Positions 8,005 through 17,055 of a DNA stretch of 64,000 nucleotides are shown one piece after another. The stretch is taken from the NCBI RefSeq assembly GCF_022024035.1, contig NZ_CP091787.1, positions 2,691,001-2,755,000 on the forward strand. The letters run 5' to 3'. Position 1 is the first letter of the stretch; each line of letters starts with the position of its first letter. The notes beneath the pieces were generated by a model, which was not told the origin of the DNA, ran no database searches, and saw nothing but the letters and a program-made list of their open reading frames with translations. Source of the DNA: Prevotella sp. E13-17 (lineage in GTDB: Bacteria > Bacteroidota > Bacteroidia > Bacteroidales > Bacteroidaceae). Made by a program: the position numbers and the translations under genes.

Positions 8005-10848
8005 TTATTCCGTCGTAATGTACCCTATATGACAACTGCCTTTCTTGAGCATTTTTCTCAGATATGCTTTAAGTGAAGCTGGTGTAACCTGCCTAACACA
8101 AGTCAAATCAAAAGGATCGTCAAGCTCATCGCCAAACTCACGATTCAGATAAGTATTACATGGATCCTGCTTATTTGCTTTTAAGAATTCCATCACCTGC
8201 TTATTAGAAGTTTCTATCTCCTTCACCGAGCTGTCTATGAGTTCTTGCGTTATCAAACCACCTTCTACCATATCATTGACCATATCTCTCACGTCTTGAG
8301 CAATGCGCTCACGCTGACTGGGGTCACATGTATAAAAAATAGGACAGTACAGACGAGGAATGGGTTGTACTATGGTAATCACACTACAAAAAGGTGAATA
8401 CACATCACTATGCTGCTTACGTAGCACGTTGAAAAGAAGTTTTCCAAGAACTCTCTGCAGCACATTATTATGAGCATTTGTCTGTGGCGTATATTTGTAT
8501 CCTTTCTCCCAAACATACATTATATAGGTCTCGCAATAAGGCTTATCCATTTCCACTTTTTCTACCAGCGTAGAATTACTAGTTTTATAGTGGTCTGAAG
8601 GCCATACCATTCGCTTCACGGGCTTTTTCTCCGATGGAAGAGTTGCAATATATTTCATAATAGATGGCATGATGCTGTCTATTTCGTAGTTTCCATGAAC
8701 CAACAGCACAGAGCCATTATAATTAGATTTATACTTTTTCACTATCTGGCGGAAATGGTCTAAAGAGAATGCAGAGAGTTGATCAGCTGTCAGTGCATTG
8801 ATTCTGTCAAGCGATGCACTTGGCAGATTTTTAATTTTATTTCTTGCCGTTATTAATGGGTTGTCACTTGTTGCGGTTTTTTCCTGAAGTTGTTTCAGAC
8901 TCTTATTGAACTTAACCGAGTCCACATCAACATTGGTCAAGTTTAGATAGAAGCCTTTAAGACTTCCTTCGACAGCACTATGATCGTAAACTGTGATCTC
9001 GAGGTTGTCCTCATAATCGCCTGCAGAAAAATCAGGGAAGCTCTTATATTTGACAACACAATTATTCAGCATGTTTCGATAACCATACTCGTCGTTCTTC
9101 AACATAGAGAAACCTGATGGGCGACGAAAAGCAAAACGCAATTGGCTACTGCCTTTATCCTTCCATAAAACCACTTTTACACCATTCGGCAAAAAGACTT
9201 CACTGATACTATCATTCAGAACTTTAATCTTTTTCGCCAAAGGAGGAACGGTGATAACTTCAACGCTATCAATATCTTTCTCTTCCGGTTCACTTTCTTT
9301 CGTGTTTTCAACGCTGAGCAATTCGTCATCCGACATTCGCTTCACCCGTTCAATCACAGCCAAAGCCTCATCTTCCGTAGGCGCTTTCACATTGTCAGGA
9401 AACATCATTGTAATGAGCAGGTTTCGGTCGTCGGTCAGCTTGAGGAATTCTTGGTGCATCTGCTCTTGTGTCATCGTGGATACAATGTAACTATGCGCCA
9501 CTTCACTTGCCATTGGCTGCTTAATCGTCTTTCCTTTTAGGAAGTTGTTTGTACAAGCTTTCATCAAATCTACGCTTGTGCGTTGTTTAGATGTGCGTTC
9601 CACAAAGGTTGTGTCAACCAGTATGAGGGCTGTCGTGTCAGCATTGAATTCAGGCATACTGACAGTGTAGGTCTCCTTCCATTCTTGATGAGTGAATCCC
9701 TTGCGGCGAATCAGTTCCACCTGCTTCATGAGTGTTTCCAACGTTGACTGCCACTGGTCAGGAGCACTCGAGAGTTTGAAAGAGAGAAGCTCTTGTCCCC
9801 CATCTACGAGCTCCATCTTTAAAGAAGAGTCAAAACTTGCCAATCCTGTGATTTGAGTTTGCAAGTCCCCAATTTTCCATTGCATAATGTTCGTAATCTT
9901 ATCACGAATATAGTCTGTACGTATACCTCCAATTGTATGACGGGATTCAGCAGCCAACTCTGGAACATTCATCAGAAACGATACATCAAAAGCGTTTTGG
10001 GCTTTATCCTGATAGCAACGTAAACGGAGACCATTAGCATTAGGAATCTCGGAAAATGGAGCAACGACATGTTTGCCGCGCGCTCTGTCCCCAAAGTGTG
10101 CTTTCAGCTTATCCACCATTACGTCAGGGTCAACATCACCCACAACGATGACTGTCTGGTTCTGCGGCTCATACCAACGATGGTAGAAATCGCGTATCAA
10201 TTGTGGCGAACAGTTTCTGATAATATCCATGTCGCCTATGGGACTACGTTTCGTATAGGCGGAATAATTAAAGATCTCGTTCAAAACTTGCTCACCAGAA
10301 GGCGAAGCCTTGCGCATTCTCCATTCCTCTACTATAACATTACGCTCACTCTCCACGTCTTTATCCGTGATGACAACATCATTAGCCCAATCGCGCATCA
10401 GCAGCAGACAGGAATCCAGCAGTAAAGTATTGTCTGCAGGAATATAGTGAAGCAAGTAGCGCACCGTATTGTATCCAGTAAAGGCATTGCTATCATGTCC
10501 GAACTGGATGCCGTTGCGTCGCATAAATTCAATCACACTGCTATTAGGGAAATGCTTCGTTCCCTTGAAAGCCATATGCTCTACGAAATGTGCGATACCC
10601 TGTTCATTGTCGTTCTCCACCATTGATCCGCCCTTGACAAGCAATTCGAAATAGACACGTTTTTCAGGATTATCACACCGACACACATAATAGGTCATAC
10701 CATTTGCCAACACGCCCTTGCGCACAGTGGAGTCTGCTGGTATCACCTGCTGGTCAATCTTGTCCTGATGTGCAAACAACGTACACTCTTCTTGGGAAAA
10801 TGCAACAATACTTACTAAAGTGAAAACAATACTTAAAAAAAATTTCAT
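8005..10848 (-). CDS. M16 family zinc metallopeptidase, exported
   Basis: A 947-residue insulinase/pitrilysin-type protease. The start at 10848 gives a signal peptide (MKFFLSIVFTLVSIVAFSQ); the upstream extension has none and spans the promoter. The N-terminal active domain carries the inverted zinc motif HFVEH at 87-91 (ligands H87 and H91, catalytic E90), with the third ligand in ESERNVIVEE (near E168). A second, catalytically silent M16 domain fills the C-terminal half, as usual for two-domain family members. The likely site is the periplasm or outer membrane, degrading peptides. It has its own promoter and stands alone between two repeat-rich gaps. Substrate unknown. Confidence 0.92.
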   Translation of the reverse strand: MKFFLSIVFTLVSIVAFSQEECTLFAHQDKIDQQVIPADSTVRKGVLANGMTYYVCRCDNPEKRVYFELLVKGGSMVENDNEQGIAHFVEHMAFKGTKHFPNSSVIEFMRRNGIQFGHDSNAFTGYNTVRYLLHYIPADNTLLLDSCLLLMRDWANDVVITDKDVESERNVIVEEWRMRKASPSGEQVLNEIFNYSAYTKRSPIGDMDIIRNCSPQLIRDFYHRWYEPQNQTVIVVGDVDPDVMVDKLKAHFGDRARGKHVVAPFSEIPNANGLRLRCYQDKAQNAFDVSFLMNVPELAAESRHTIGGIRTDYIRDKITNIMQWKIGDLQTQITGLASFDSSLKMELVDGGQELLSFKLSSAPDQWQSTLETLMKQVELIRRKGFTHQEWKETYTVSMPEFNADTTALILVDTTFVERTSKQRTSVDLMKACTNNFLKGKTIKQPMASEVAHSYIVSTMTQEQMHQEFLKLTDDRNLLITMMFPDNVKAPTEDEALAVIERVKRMSDDELLSVENTKESEPEEKDIDSVEVITVPPLAKKIKVLNDSISEVFLPNGVKVVLWKDKGSSQLRFAFRRPSGFSMLKNDEYGYRNMLNNCVVKYKSFPDFSAGDYEDNLEITVYDHSAVEGSLKGFYLNLTNVDVDSVKFNKSLKQLQEKTATSDNPLITARNKIKNLPSASLDRINALTADQLSAFSLDHFRQIVKKYKSNYNGSVLLVHGNYEIDSIMPSIMKYIATLPSEKKPVKRMVWPSDHYKTSNSTLVEKVEMDKPYCETYIMYVWEKGYKYTPQTNAHNNVLQRVLGKLLFNVLRKQHSDVYSPFCSVITIVQPIPRLYCPIFYTCDPSQRERIAQDVRDMVNDMVEGGLITQELIDSSVKEIETSNKQVMEFLKANKQDPCNTYLNREFGDELDDPFDLTCVRQVTPASLKAYLRKMLKKGSCHIGYITTE

Positions 10849-10901
10849 GATAGTTATTGGGTTTATATAAGATGATTTTAGTTTTTCTGTCTTTTGAGGC
10901 G

Positions 10902-10909
10902 CAAAGGTA
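10902..10909 (-). promoter_or_regulatory. -7 element of M16 peptidase gene
   Basis: TACCTTTGCG on the minus strand, 53 bp before the chosen ATG. This position also argues against the longer start, which would put the promoter inside the coding region. Confidence 0.7.
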
Positions 10910-10987
10910 ACATTATTCCCTAAACAGACAAACAATTTAATACAATTTAATATATAAAGGCATCTCGTCATTTGCTTAAAGCGGCAG

Positions 10988-11167
10988 TTTTATAGTTTAA
11001 AAGCAACAGTTCTACAGTCTAGAAATGGCTGTTTTAAAGTCTAAAACCAAAACAACTGTTTTACGTTTAGCCCCTGGAAAGCCTGCTTCCAGCCCCTGGA
11101 AGCATCATTTCCAAGGGCTGGAACAACCTCGTCCAGGGGCTGGAATTGACTCGTCTAGGGGCTAGAC
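10988..11167. repeat. Array 1: eight 15-bp dyads at 22-bp spacing
   Basis: Eight units, each a 5-bp arm, 5-bp loop and 5-bp arm, start at 10988, 11010, 11032, 11065, 11087, 11109, 11131 and 11153. Steps are 22, 22, 33, 22, 22, 22 and 22 bp. The first three have AGT-centred loops (TTTTATAGTTTAAAA, TTCTACAGTCTAGAA, TTTTAAAGTCTAAAA). The last five have GCCCC or GGGGC-type loops (for example TTCCAGCCCCTGGAA, GTCTAGGGGCTAGAC). Arms change in pairs so that pairing is kept. The 7-bp spacers are not conserved; the 33-bp step has an 18-bp spacer. It lies between the M16 promoter and the 3' end of the CotH-like gene. No gene was seen in it. Confidence 0.85.
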
Positions 11168-11230
11168 GGGAACCAAAACCTAAACTATTGCAATGCAAAA
11201 GTGCCACTTCTGCGCTGCCAAACCAAAAGA

Positions 11231-11265
11231 ATGGCGACACTATTCCGTGCGAATAGTGCCGCCAT
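11231..11265 (-). terminator. Hairpin after the CotH-like surface protein gene
   Basis: An imperfect 15-bp stem (ATGGCG and CACTATTC pairing with GAATAGTG and CGCCAT, one mismatch) with loop CGTGC lies 22 bp past the stop codon of the minus-strand gene. The T run is poor, so it may be a repeat unit rather than a classical terminator. Confidence 0.5.
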
Positions 11266-11286
11266 ATCTTATCAATGAGATTACTC

Positions 11287-14200
11287 TTACTTCATAAACT
11301 TACAGCTGACGCGAGCGTCCTGACTGTTGGTGGCACGTGCCACATAGAAGCCCGAGGGCAGATGAGAGACGTTGATGCGAGCCGTGCCACCAGTAATGTT
11401 GACAGCGGTGCGCTCTATCAGTCGGCCGTCGGTGGTGAAGATGTCCACAACGGCCTTGTCGGCCTCGTCGCTCTTCACGAACAAGGTCTGCGCACCATAG
11501 CGGATGCGGAATCCATTGGCCGAAGCAATCAAAGCAGGCTGAACGCCAGAGATGATGTCGCGCTGCGGCTCCTCCACCAGATAGCTGGTGAGCATGTTGG
11601 TCTTCCCGATGGTGGGCACGTTCATCTGATAGATGGCCGAAGCACCATCAGGATAGCGACCCACCGTGGTGTTGCCATCGTGAGCACTATAGACGAACTT
11701 GTCGGTCCAGGTGCGACCACGGTCGGAGAGCATCAGATAGCCACCCTCGCCGCTGATCTTGAACGAAGCATGCAGGGCCTGGTCGGTGGTGGCGAGCTTG
11801 TCGCACCAGATGAGCAGATGACCGTGGGCAGGAATGACGGTGTTGACCTTGGTGCCGTCCTTTGCTATCTGGTACTTCATGGGCTGATCAATATCGTCGG
11901 TGAGGAACATGCCCTCTACGTCGATGTCGGCATCAGTGGTGTTGTAGAGTTCCACCCAGTCGTTCTTCTTGGCATATTCGTTGATATAGACGCTGTTAGA
12001 ACCGCTCACCTCGTTGATGCAGACAGGATTAACGCTATGACCCATTCGCTCGATGGTGTTCATGGGGCGGAAGCTTGCCACCAGTTCTACATCGCCTTCG
12101 GGCAGTGTGATCTCCTCTTTCGTAGAATAATAATTAGGTGTGGCATTGTCTTCATCCAGCATGCTGAACGAGGCATCCCAGACAACGTCTGTTGAGTTGG
12201 CCTGGTTATTGTGCAGTTCGACGGCAATAACATTGCTGCCACGCTGGAACAGAGAGGCATCGAGCGTGAAGAAGACACGGTCGGGATTATCATTGGCATA
12301 GGTCGTGGCAAACGTGTTGTAAGTCACAAGGCCAGAGGGCATGTTATAGCGGCCGGCCTCTTGACCGTTGACATAGACCACTGCTCCATCATCGAGGGTA
12401 CAGTAGAGACGGAACTGAGTCGTGGCTGAGGGTGCTGCATTCAGCACCACATTCTTGCGGAAGTAGTAGGTGGGACGCTTGTCGTTGGCATTGTCGCCAA
12501 AGTCAAGGCGTGTGGTTTCAGAGACATTGGGGTTGTTGTAGCCCAAAGGTGCGCCACCCGTCTTCCATTCTGTGGTCTGATAGGCAGGAGAGGTCCAGTC
12601 CGCATGATCTAACGAGCCTTGGTCGTAGTATGACCACGTGGCGCCAGTGGCAAAGAGCTGCGTCTCTTTCATCGAAGCCTTCTGTTTCCACCCTTGGAAC
12701 ACATAGCCGCCAGGAGCCACCGCACGAAGCGTGGTTGGCGCAAAGAGGTAACCAGCAAAGCGACTGGTAGGTACCTGTATGCCGTTGATCAGCAGCTGTG
12801 CATCGGCAACATCGGTGCTGAGCAATACGTACTGACGACTGTTAAAATCTAAGTCGAGGGGCTGATAATTGCACAGGTCGCGGATAGACGTCAGCAGACG
12901 ATTGCTGAGATTGTCCTTCAGCTGTTTGGCGGTATTGTTGGCGGAACGTCCCTCCAGTGCCAAGGCAGGATTGGTGATGCCGGTAATGCCGTTGATGATA
13001 TCTATCGAGCGCTGAGCCTCGAACACGCTGCCGCCCATCATGCAATAGACATCGGTGAAGCGACGACGGAAGTCGCTATTGGCAAGCATGTTGCGGAAGA
13101 GCGTGACAAAGCGTATCTGATCGCTGATACGTCCCAGTTCGACGGGATAGAGCTGGTCGAAGGTGTAGTTCTCCTTACCCATGAAGCCATTGAAAGGATC
13201 GTTAGAGCTGAACACGCCATCGAGGTCGAAGGTGACGAAGCGGAACTTGCCATGGTCCTGATGGCGGAAGCCCTTGACATTGTTCTGAGGCCAGTCCCAG
13301 TTGGCCAGATAGAGCTGCAGCGCCATATAGTTGGCATAGGCATCGATGTCGAGCACACTGCATATCTCGGCATAGGTCTCAGGATTGGCTGCCGACTCCG
13401 AGAGGCTGACCAGATCGAGGAAAGCATCTTTTGTGCCACACTTCTGCACATAGCCTGAGTCGGGCGACATCTCGAACTGGTCGATCTCGTCGTCGTCCCA
13501 TCCGTAGTTAGCATAGACAAAATGTTTGTTGTTGGGCTCACGCACATTCAGCATGCCCATATACTGGCCATTCACAAACTCGTGGACGGGCTGGAACTCC
13601 TGATAATCTAGGTTTAGATGGGCTGAGCTGGCTATCATCTGAAGGGCGGCATCACGCAATCGACAGTTGTTGTCGTTGCCGCCATTACGAATCTGCAGGG
13701 TGCGATTGCGGTTATAGGGCTTTGCCGAGAAGAAGGGATAGAGCAGGTTCTTATTGCCTCCCATCTCCTTATTACCTTTCAGTTTGAAAGCCTTAGGATC
13801 CCAGGCACGGCTCCATCCGCCACACATCTCAAGATCGACATCCTGGTTGAATACCATGTCACCCTGTGCCGAGAGATACGAGAAGTTGACAGGTCGCTCC
13901 CAGTCCATGTTCCAGTTGCACTTCTCAGACTGGCCGTTGCCCGGACGCCCGTTGGGACCTTTGGCAAACACGCCCATCTCGGTGCTATAGATAAAGCGGT
14001 CGTCGGCAACAACAGAAACGACGGGCAACATGAAGTCGCGGATGCGATAGATATAAGAACGTGTGGTCACGGGCGAAGCAAGCTTGTCGTTGGCAAACAG
14101 GCGCAGACGCAGGTTGGTGGTCTCTGAGATGCGGAAGGTGCCATTGGTAGAAGTGCTGCCATTGTCTAACGTAGGCAGCGAGCCGTCAGTGGTGTAGCGC

Positions 14201-16482
14201 AAGGTGGCTCCAGAGGGGATGGTGACCGTGGCAGTGAAAGGACCATCGAAGAGGCGTGAGTCCTGATCAACGGCGGGCGCAGCCAACTGTTCGGTGGCAA
14301 AGCGGCTCGTAGCATTCGTGGCTTCAGGCGTAGGCATGGAGGTCTGTCCCCAGGTACTGCCGCCATCGGTGGTGCGGGCATAGCTGACACGTTCCATGGC
14401 CTGAGGATAGGCCTGGCTGGCTAACAGTTTGCCATCGGCATCGCTCAGGTAGATGGTGCCGCCATCAACATCGAGCTTGAACGGGGCGTTCTGCGAAGCG
14501 ATGTTATTGCTGTCGAACCAGACGACTTTATAGCCACGGGCAGGGATGGTACCAACGGTGGCTGGCATGCGCCACTTCTTGAGATTGCCGGCCTCATCGC
14601 TGAAGTAAAGTCCGGTCAGATCGAGTGTCTGATTAGAAGAGTTATAGAGCTCTACCCAACCATCGAAGTTATAGGCGGGGCTGACGAACTGATCGACATT
14701 GGCAGCCATCACCTCGTTGATGACCAAAGAACCGGTCACTTCCCCACTCTTCTTCACGGTGACCGTTACACTGCGAGACACACCCGAGCCATCGGTAGCC
14801 ATCGCAGTGATGACCGCCGTGCCTGGAGCTATTGCCCTGACAATGCCTTCTTGACTGACCACAGCCACTTGCTCGTTGTTAGACGACCAACTCAGTTGTC
14901 TGATCATGGCATTGGCAGGCAGCACGGTGGCATTGATCTGGGTGGTTTCGTTGACCACCAGTTCGGTGTTAGCATCGGAGAACTGAATATTGTTCACCTT
15001 AACCATATCGCCACAGAACTCCAAACGGAAATGACTGAAGATACACCAGTTGCCCGAACGGTAAATCTGATCATCAAGGGTCACACCAATATTGACATCG
15101 TTAGATGCATTGTTCAGCGTGAATTCAAGGGATGTTCTGTAGTTGTTGTCGCCATAAGCCACCAATACTGTCTCCATCGTGTTAGGGAAAGCATAGTCGT
15201 CGTAATAGCCTTCATCTTGCGCTATCCTATAATGTTGCCAGTCATTGTATTCGTCAGTCTGATAACGCAGATCGTAATAGGAAGGCATCAGCACACGATT
15301 GTCGTCGGCAAAAAGATAGGCAAAGCGGTCCTGCTGACTATTGCAATAGGCTGAGAGTGTAGGATTTAAATCATAACCACGATGGAAGCCCTGCACACTG
15401 AGGCGATAAGTACCGCTGGGCAACCCCTTGATTTGCTGTTGTGCCGTAAACATATAGGCGTTCCAGAACTCCATAGAACCGGCACGCACGGTGTTTGTGC
15501 CATTAATGCGCGTCACATCCCAACCCTCAAAAGAGGCGTTTGTTGTGAAATCGGGATTGGTCAGATAGGAAGAGGTGATGTCCACCCACTGACGGGTGTC
15601 GATAGTTGTTGGTGCTTGTTTCACTTGGAAGGTCAGCGTGCGAGACAGATTGGAACCATCCACGGTCTGCACGGTAGCATGGGCTGTTCCCACACCGCGA
15701 GCTATCAAGCGGCCGTCGGCTCCTACGGTAATCACAAAAGGATTATCTACGACCCATTTCAACTCGCGATTGGTGGCGTTTTCGGGTAGCGCACGAGCGA
15801 CAAGGGTGATTTCCTCGCCTACCTGAAGCGTGGTTTTCGGCGCGGTGAACTCTATATTGCTGACCGCCACCTGATTGAACTCGCCCAGATACTCAAGCTT
15901 GAAATTGTCGAACATGCACCAGTTATCGCTATAGTCGCGACTGAGATTGCGCAGCCCCAACTGAATCTGGCCGTCGGCATCGAACTCAATCTCGTTTATA
16001 TAGCCACCATCATTGAATGCCTCATTAGCTGACTCCATAGTATTGGGGAAGTAAACAGAGCCATCAGGCGACCAGCAATTGTTTCTATAAGACTCAAAGG
16101 AATAATCATAAACGCTTTTCAGAGTCTTTGTTTGATTGCCGGCATACAACTGGGCCGTAATGTTTTCCGTTTGGTTCTGATGGGCATTCCACGATATCTG
16201 ATTATTGGATATACGGAAATAGGCCTGCACCGACAGGCGATAATGTCCCTTGGGGAGGGTTGGCATCTGATAGATATCGAAAGTGCCATTGAAGAACTCA
16301 GCACTCTGAAGCCTGATATTAAACGACTGAGAATTGTAAGTGTAGGTCCATCCATCGATGGAATTGTCATCGAACGATGGGCTTTTCAAAAAGATACTGG
16401 TTACATCGGTCCACTGTTGAGCTTGTAAAGCAATGGAAAGACACAAGAAAAGACCCAATATCGAAATACGTTTCCTTTTCAT
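11287..16482 (-). CDS. Giant surface protein: CotH-like domain, lamin-tail domains, T9SS sorting domain
   Basis: A 1731-residue exported protein. Order seen: signal peptide (about 1-22); two beta-rich modules of about 190 residues starting with W-[TV]-D-[VI]-TS (about 23-200 and 297-490), each followed by a BIG2-type Ig domain (about 205-290 and 495-580); a lamin-tail domain (LVINEVMAANVDQF, DGWVELYNSS); a chitobiase-type domain (LRYTTDGSLPT); a CotH kinase-like domain (about 820-1190, with DVDLEMCGGWSR, NVREPNNKHF, NWDWPQNNVKGF and TFDLDG); a beta-sandwich near 1370-1490; a second lamin-tail domain (CINEVSG..DWVELYNTT); and a type A T9SS C-terminal domain (VDIFTTDGRLIERT..LPSGFYVARA). PorU and PorV, which process such domains, are encoded just upstream. 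The protein is probably cell-surface; whether the CotH domain phosphorylates anything is not known. Confidence 0.85.
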   Translation of the reverse strand: MKRKRISILGLFLCLSIALQAQQWTDVTSIFLKSPSFDDNSIDGWTYTYNSQSFNIRLQSAEFFNGTFDIYQMPTLPKGHYRLSVQAYFRISNNQISWNAHQNQTENITAQLYAGNQTKTLKSVYDYSFESYRNNCWSPDGSVYFPNTMESANEAFNDGGYINEIEFDADGQIQLGLRNLSRDYSDNWCMFDNFKLEYLGEFNQVAVSNIEFTAPKTTLQVGEEITLVARALPENATNRELKWVVDNPFVITVGADGRLIARGVGTAHATVQTVDGSNLSRTLTFQVKQAPTTIDTRQWVDITSSYLTNPDFTTNASFEGWDVTRINGTNTVRAGSMEFWNAYMFTAQQQIKGLPSGTYRLSVQGFHRGYDLNPTLSAYCNSQQDRFAYLFADDNRVLMPSYYDLRYQTDEYNDWQHYRIAQDEGYYDDYAFPNTMETVLVAYGDNNYRTSLEFTLNNASNDVNIGVTLDDQIYRSGNWCIFSHFRLEFCGDMVKVNNIQFSDANTELVVNETTQINATVLPANAMIRQLSWSSNNEQVAVVSQEGIVRAIAPGTAVITAMATDGSGVSRSVTVTVKKSGEVTGSLVINEVMAANVDQFVSPAYNFDGWVELYNSSNQTLDLTGLYFSDEAGNLKKWRMPATVGTIPARGYKVVWFDSNNIASQNAPFKLDVDGGTIYLSDADGKLLASQAYPQAMERVSYARTTDGGSTWGQTSMPTPEATNATSRFATEQLAAPAVDQDSRLFDGPFTATVTIPSGATLRYTTDGSLPTLDNGSTSTNGTFRISETTNLRLRLFANDKLASPVTTRSYIYRIRDFMLPVVSVVADDRFIYSTEMGVFAKGPNGRPGNGQSEKCNWNMDWERPVNFSYLSAQGDMVFNQDVDLEMCGGWSRAWDPKAFKLKGNKEMGGNKNLLYPFFSAKPYNRNRTLQIRNGGNDNNCRLRDAALQMIASSAHLNLDYQEFQPVHEFVNGQYMGMLNVREPNNKHFVYANYGWDDDEIDQFEMSPDSGYVQKCGTKDAFLDLVSLSESAANPETYAEICSVLDIDAYANYMALQLYLANWDWPQNNVKGFRHQDHGKFRFVTFDLDGVFSSNDPFNGFMGKENYTFDQLYPVELGRISDQIRFVTLFRNMLANSDFRRRFTDVYCMMGGSVFEAQRSIDIINGITGITNPALALEGRSANNTAKQLKDNLSNRLLTSIRDLCNYQPLDLDFNSRQYVLLSTDVADAQLLINGIQVPTSRFAGYLFAPTTLRAVAPGGYVFQGWKQKASMKETQLFATGATWSYYDQGSLDHADWTSPAYQTTEWKTGGAPLGYNNPNVSETTRLDFGDNANDKRPTYYFRKNVVLNAAPSATTQFRLYCTLDDGAVVYVNGQEAGRYNMPSGLVTYNTFATTYANDNPDRVFFTLDASLFQRGSNVIAVELHNNQANSTDVVWDASFSMLDEDNATPNYYSTKEEITLPEGDVELVASFRPMNTIERMGHSVNPVCINEVSGSNSVYINEYAKKNDWVELYNTTDADIDVEGMFLTDDIDQPMKYQIAKDGTKVNTVIPAHGHLLIWCDKLATTDQALHASFKISGEGGYLMLSDRGRTWTDKFVYSAHDGNTTVGRYPDGASAIYQMNVPTIGKTNMLTSYLVEEPQRDIISGVQPALIASANGFRIRYGAQTLFVKSDEADKAVVDIFTTDGRLIERTAVNITGGTARINVSHLPSGFYVARATNSQDARVSCKFMK

Positions 16483-16520
16483 GATTATTTGATTGCAGTA
16501 ATAAGTTAGTTTTTACTGCG

Positions 16521-16528
16521 CAAAGATA
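16521..16528 (-). promoter_or_regulatory. -7 element of the CotH-like protein gene
   Basis: TATCTTTGCG on the minus strand, 38 bp before the ATG and downstream of the ispF stop. The surface protein can therefore be expressed apart from porU-porV-ispF. Confidence 0.7.
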
Positions 16529-16569
16529 GGAATAATATTTCGAAATTAGGTGTAAATTCACATCTTTTT

Positions 16570-17055
16570 TTATGAGATACGCTCAATTAGGGCAACAGCA
16601 TAAGCCGCAATTCCTTCTTGACGGCCCGTAAAACCAAGCTTTTCTGTTGTTGTTGCCTTAATGGATATTTGATCGACATCGCAACCAATAATCTGCGCCA
16701 TACACTGCTGCATGGCGGGTATATGAGGATTCATCTTGGGTTTCTCGGCACAGATAGTGGCATCAATATTGACCAAGCAATAACCTTTAGTGGCTATCAA
16801 CTCGATGGTTTTCTTGAGGATAATCTTACTGTCCATGCCGTCGGTCTCGGCCGATGTATCGGGAAAGTGATAACCAATGTCGCGCATATTGGCTGCACCA
16901 AGGATGGCATCGCAAATGGCATGAATCAACACATCTGCATCACTATGACCGAGAAGCCCCAGGGTGTGGTCTAACTTGATGCCGCCCATCCAGAGATCAC
17001 GACCTTCTACTAACTGATGGACATCATAGCCCATTCCTACTCGGATGTTTGTCAT
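16570..17055 (-). CDS. ispF: 2-C-methyl-D-erythritol 2,4-cyclodiphosphate synthase
   Basis: Cyclises 4-diphosphocytidyl-methylerythritol 2-phosphate, releasing CMP, in the non-mevalonate isoprenoid pathway; a cytosolic homotrimer. At 161 residues it has the normal family length. Zinc ligands are D11 and H13 in GYDVHQL, and H45 in DADVLIHAICDA. The C-terminal signature KATTTEKLGFTGRQEGIAA is intact. Its start overlaps the porV stop by four bases, so it is the last gene of a porU-porV-ispF transcript. No functional link between isoprenoid synthesis and type IX secretion is implied by the sequence. Confidence 0.96.
   Translation of the reverse strand: MTNIRVGMGYDVHQLVEGRDLWMGGIKLDHTLGLLGHSDADVLIHAICDAILGAANMRDIGYHFPDTSAETDGMDSKIILKKTIELIATKGYCLVNIDATICAEKPKMNPHIPAMQQCMAQIIGCDVDQISIKATTTEKLGFTGRQEGIAAYAVALIERIS

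Noticed and set aside
10849-10971. N-terminal extension of the M16 peptidase
   Set aside because: It would cover the -7 promoter element and place the signal peptide in the interior.
10988-11167. CRISPR array
   Set aside because: Units are only 15 bp with 7-bp gaps, repeats are not identical, and no cas genes are present.
11275-12195. 306-codon plus-strand frame opposite the end of the CotH-like gene
   Set aside because: Shadow of a strongly supported coding frame; no promoter or known motif.
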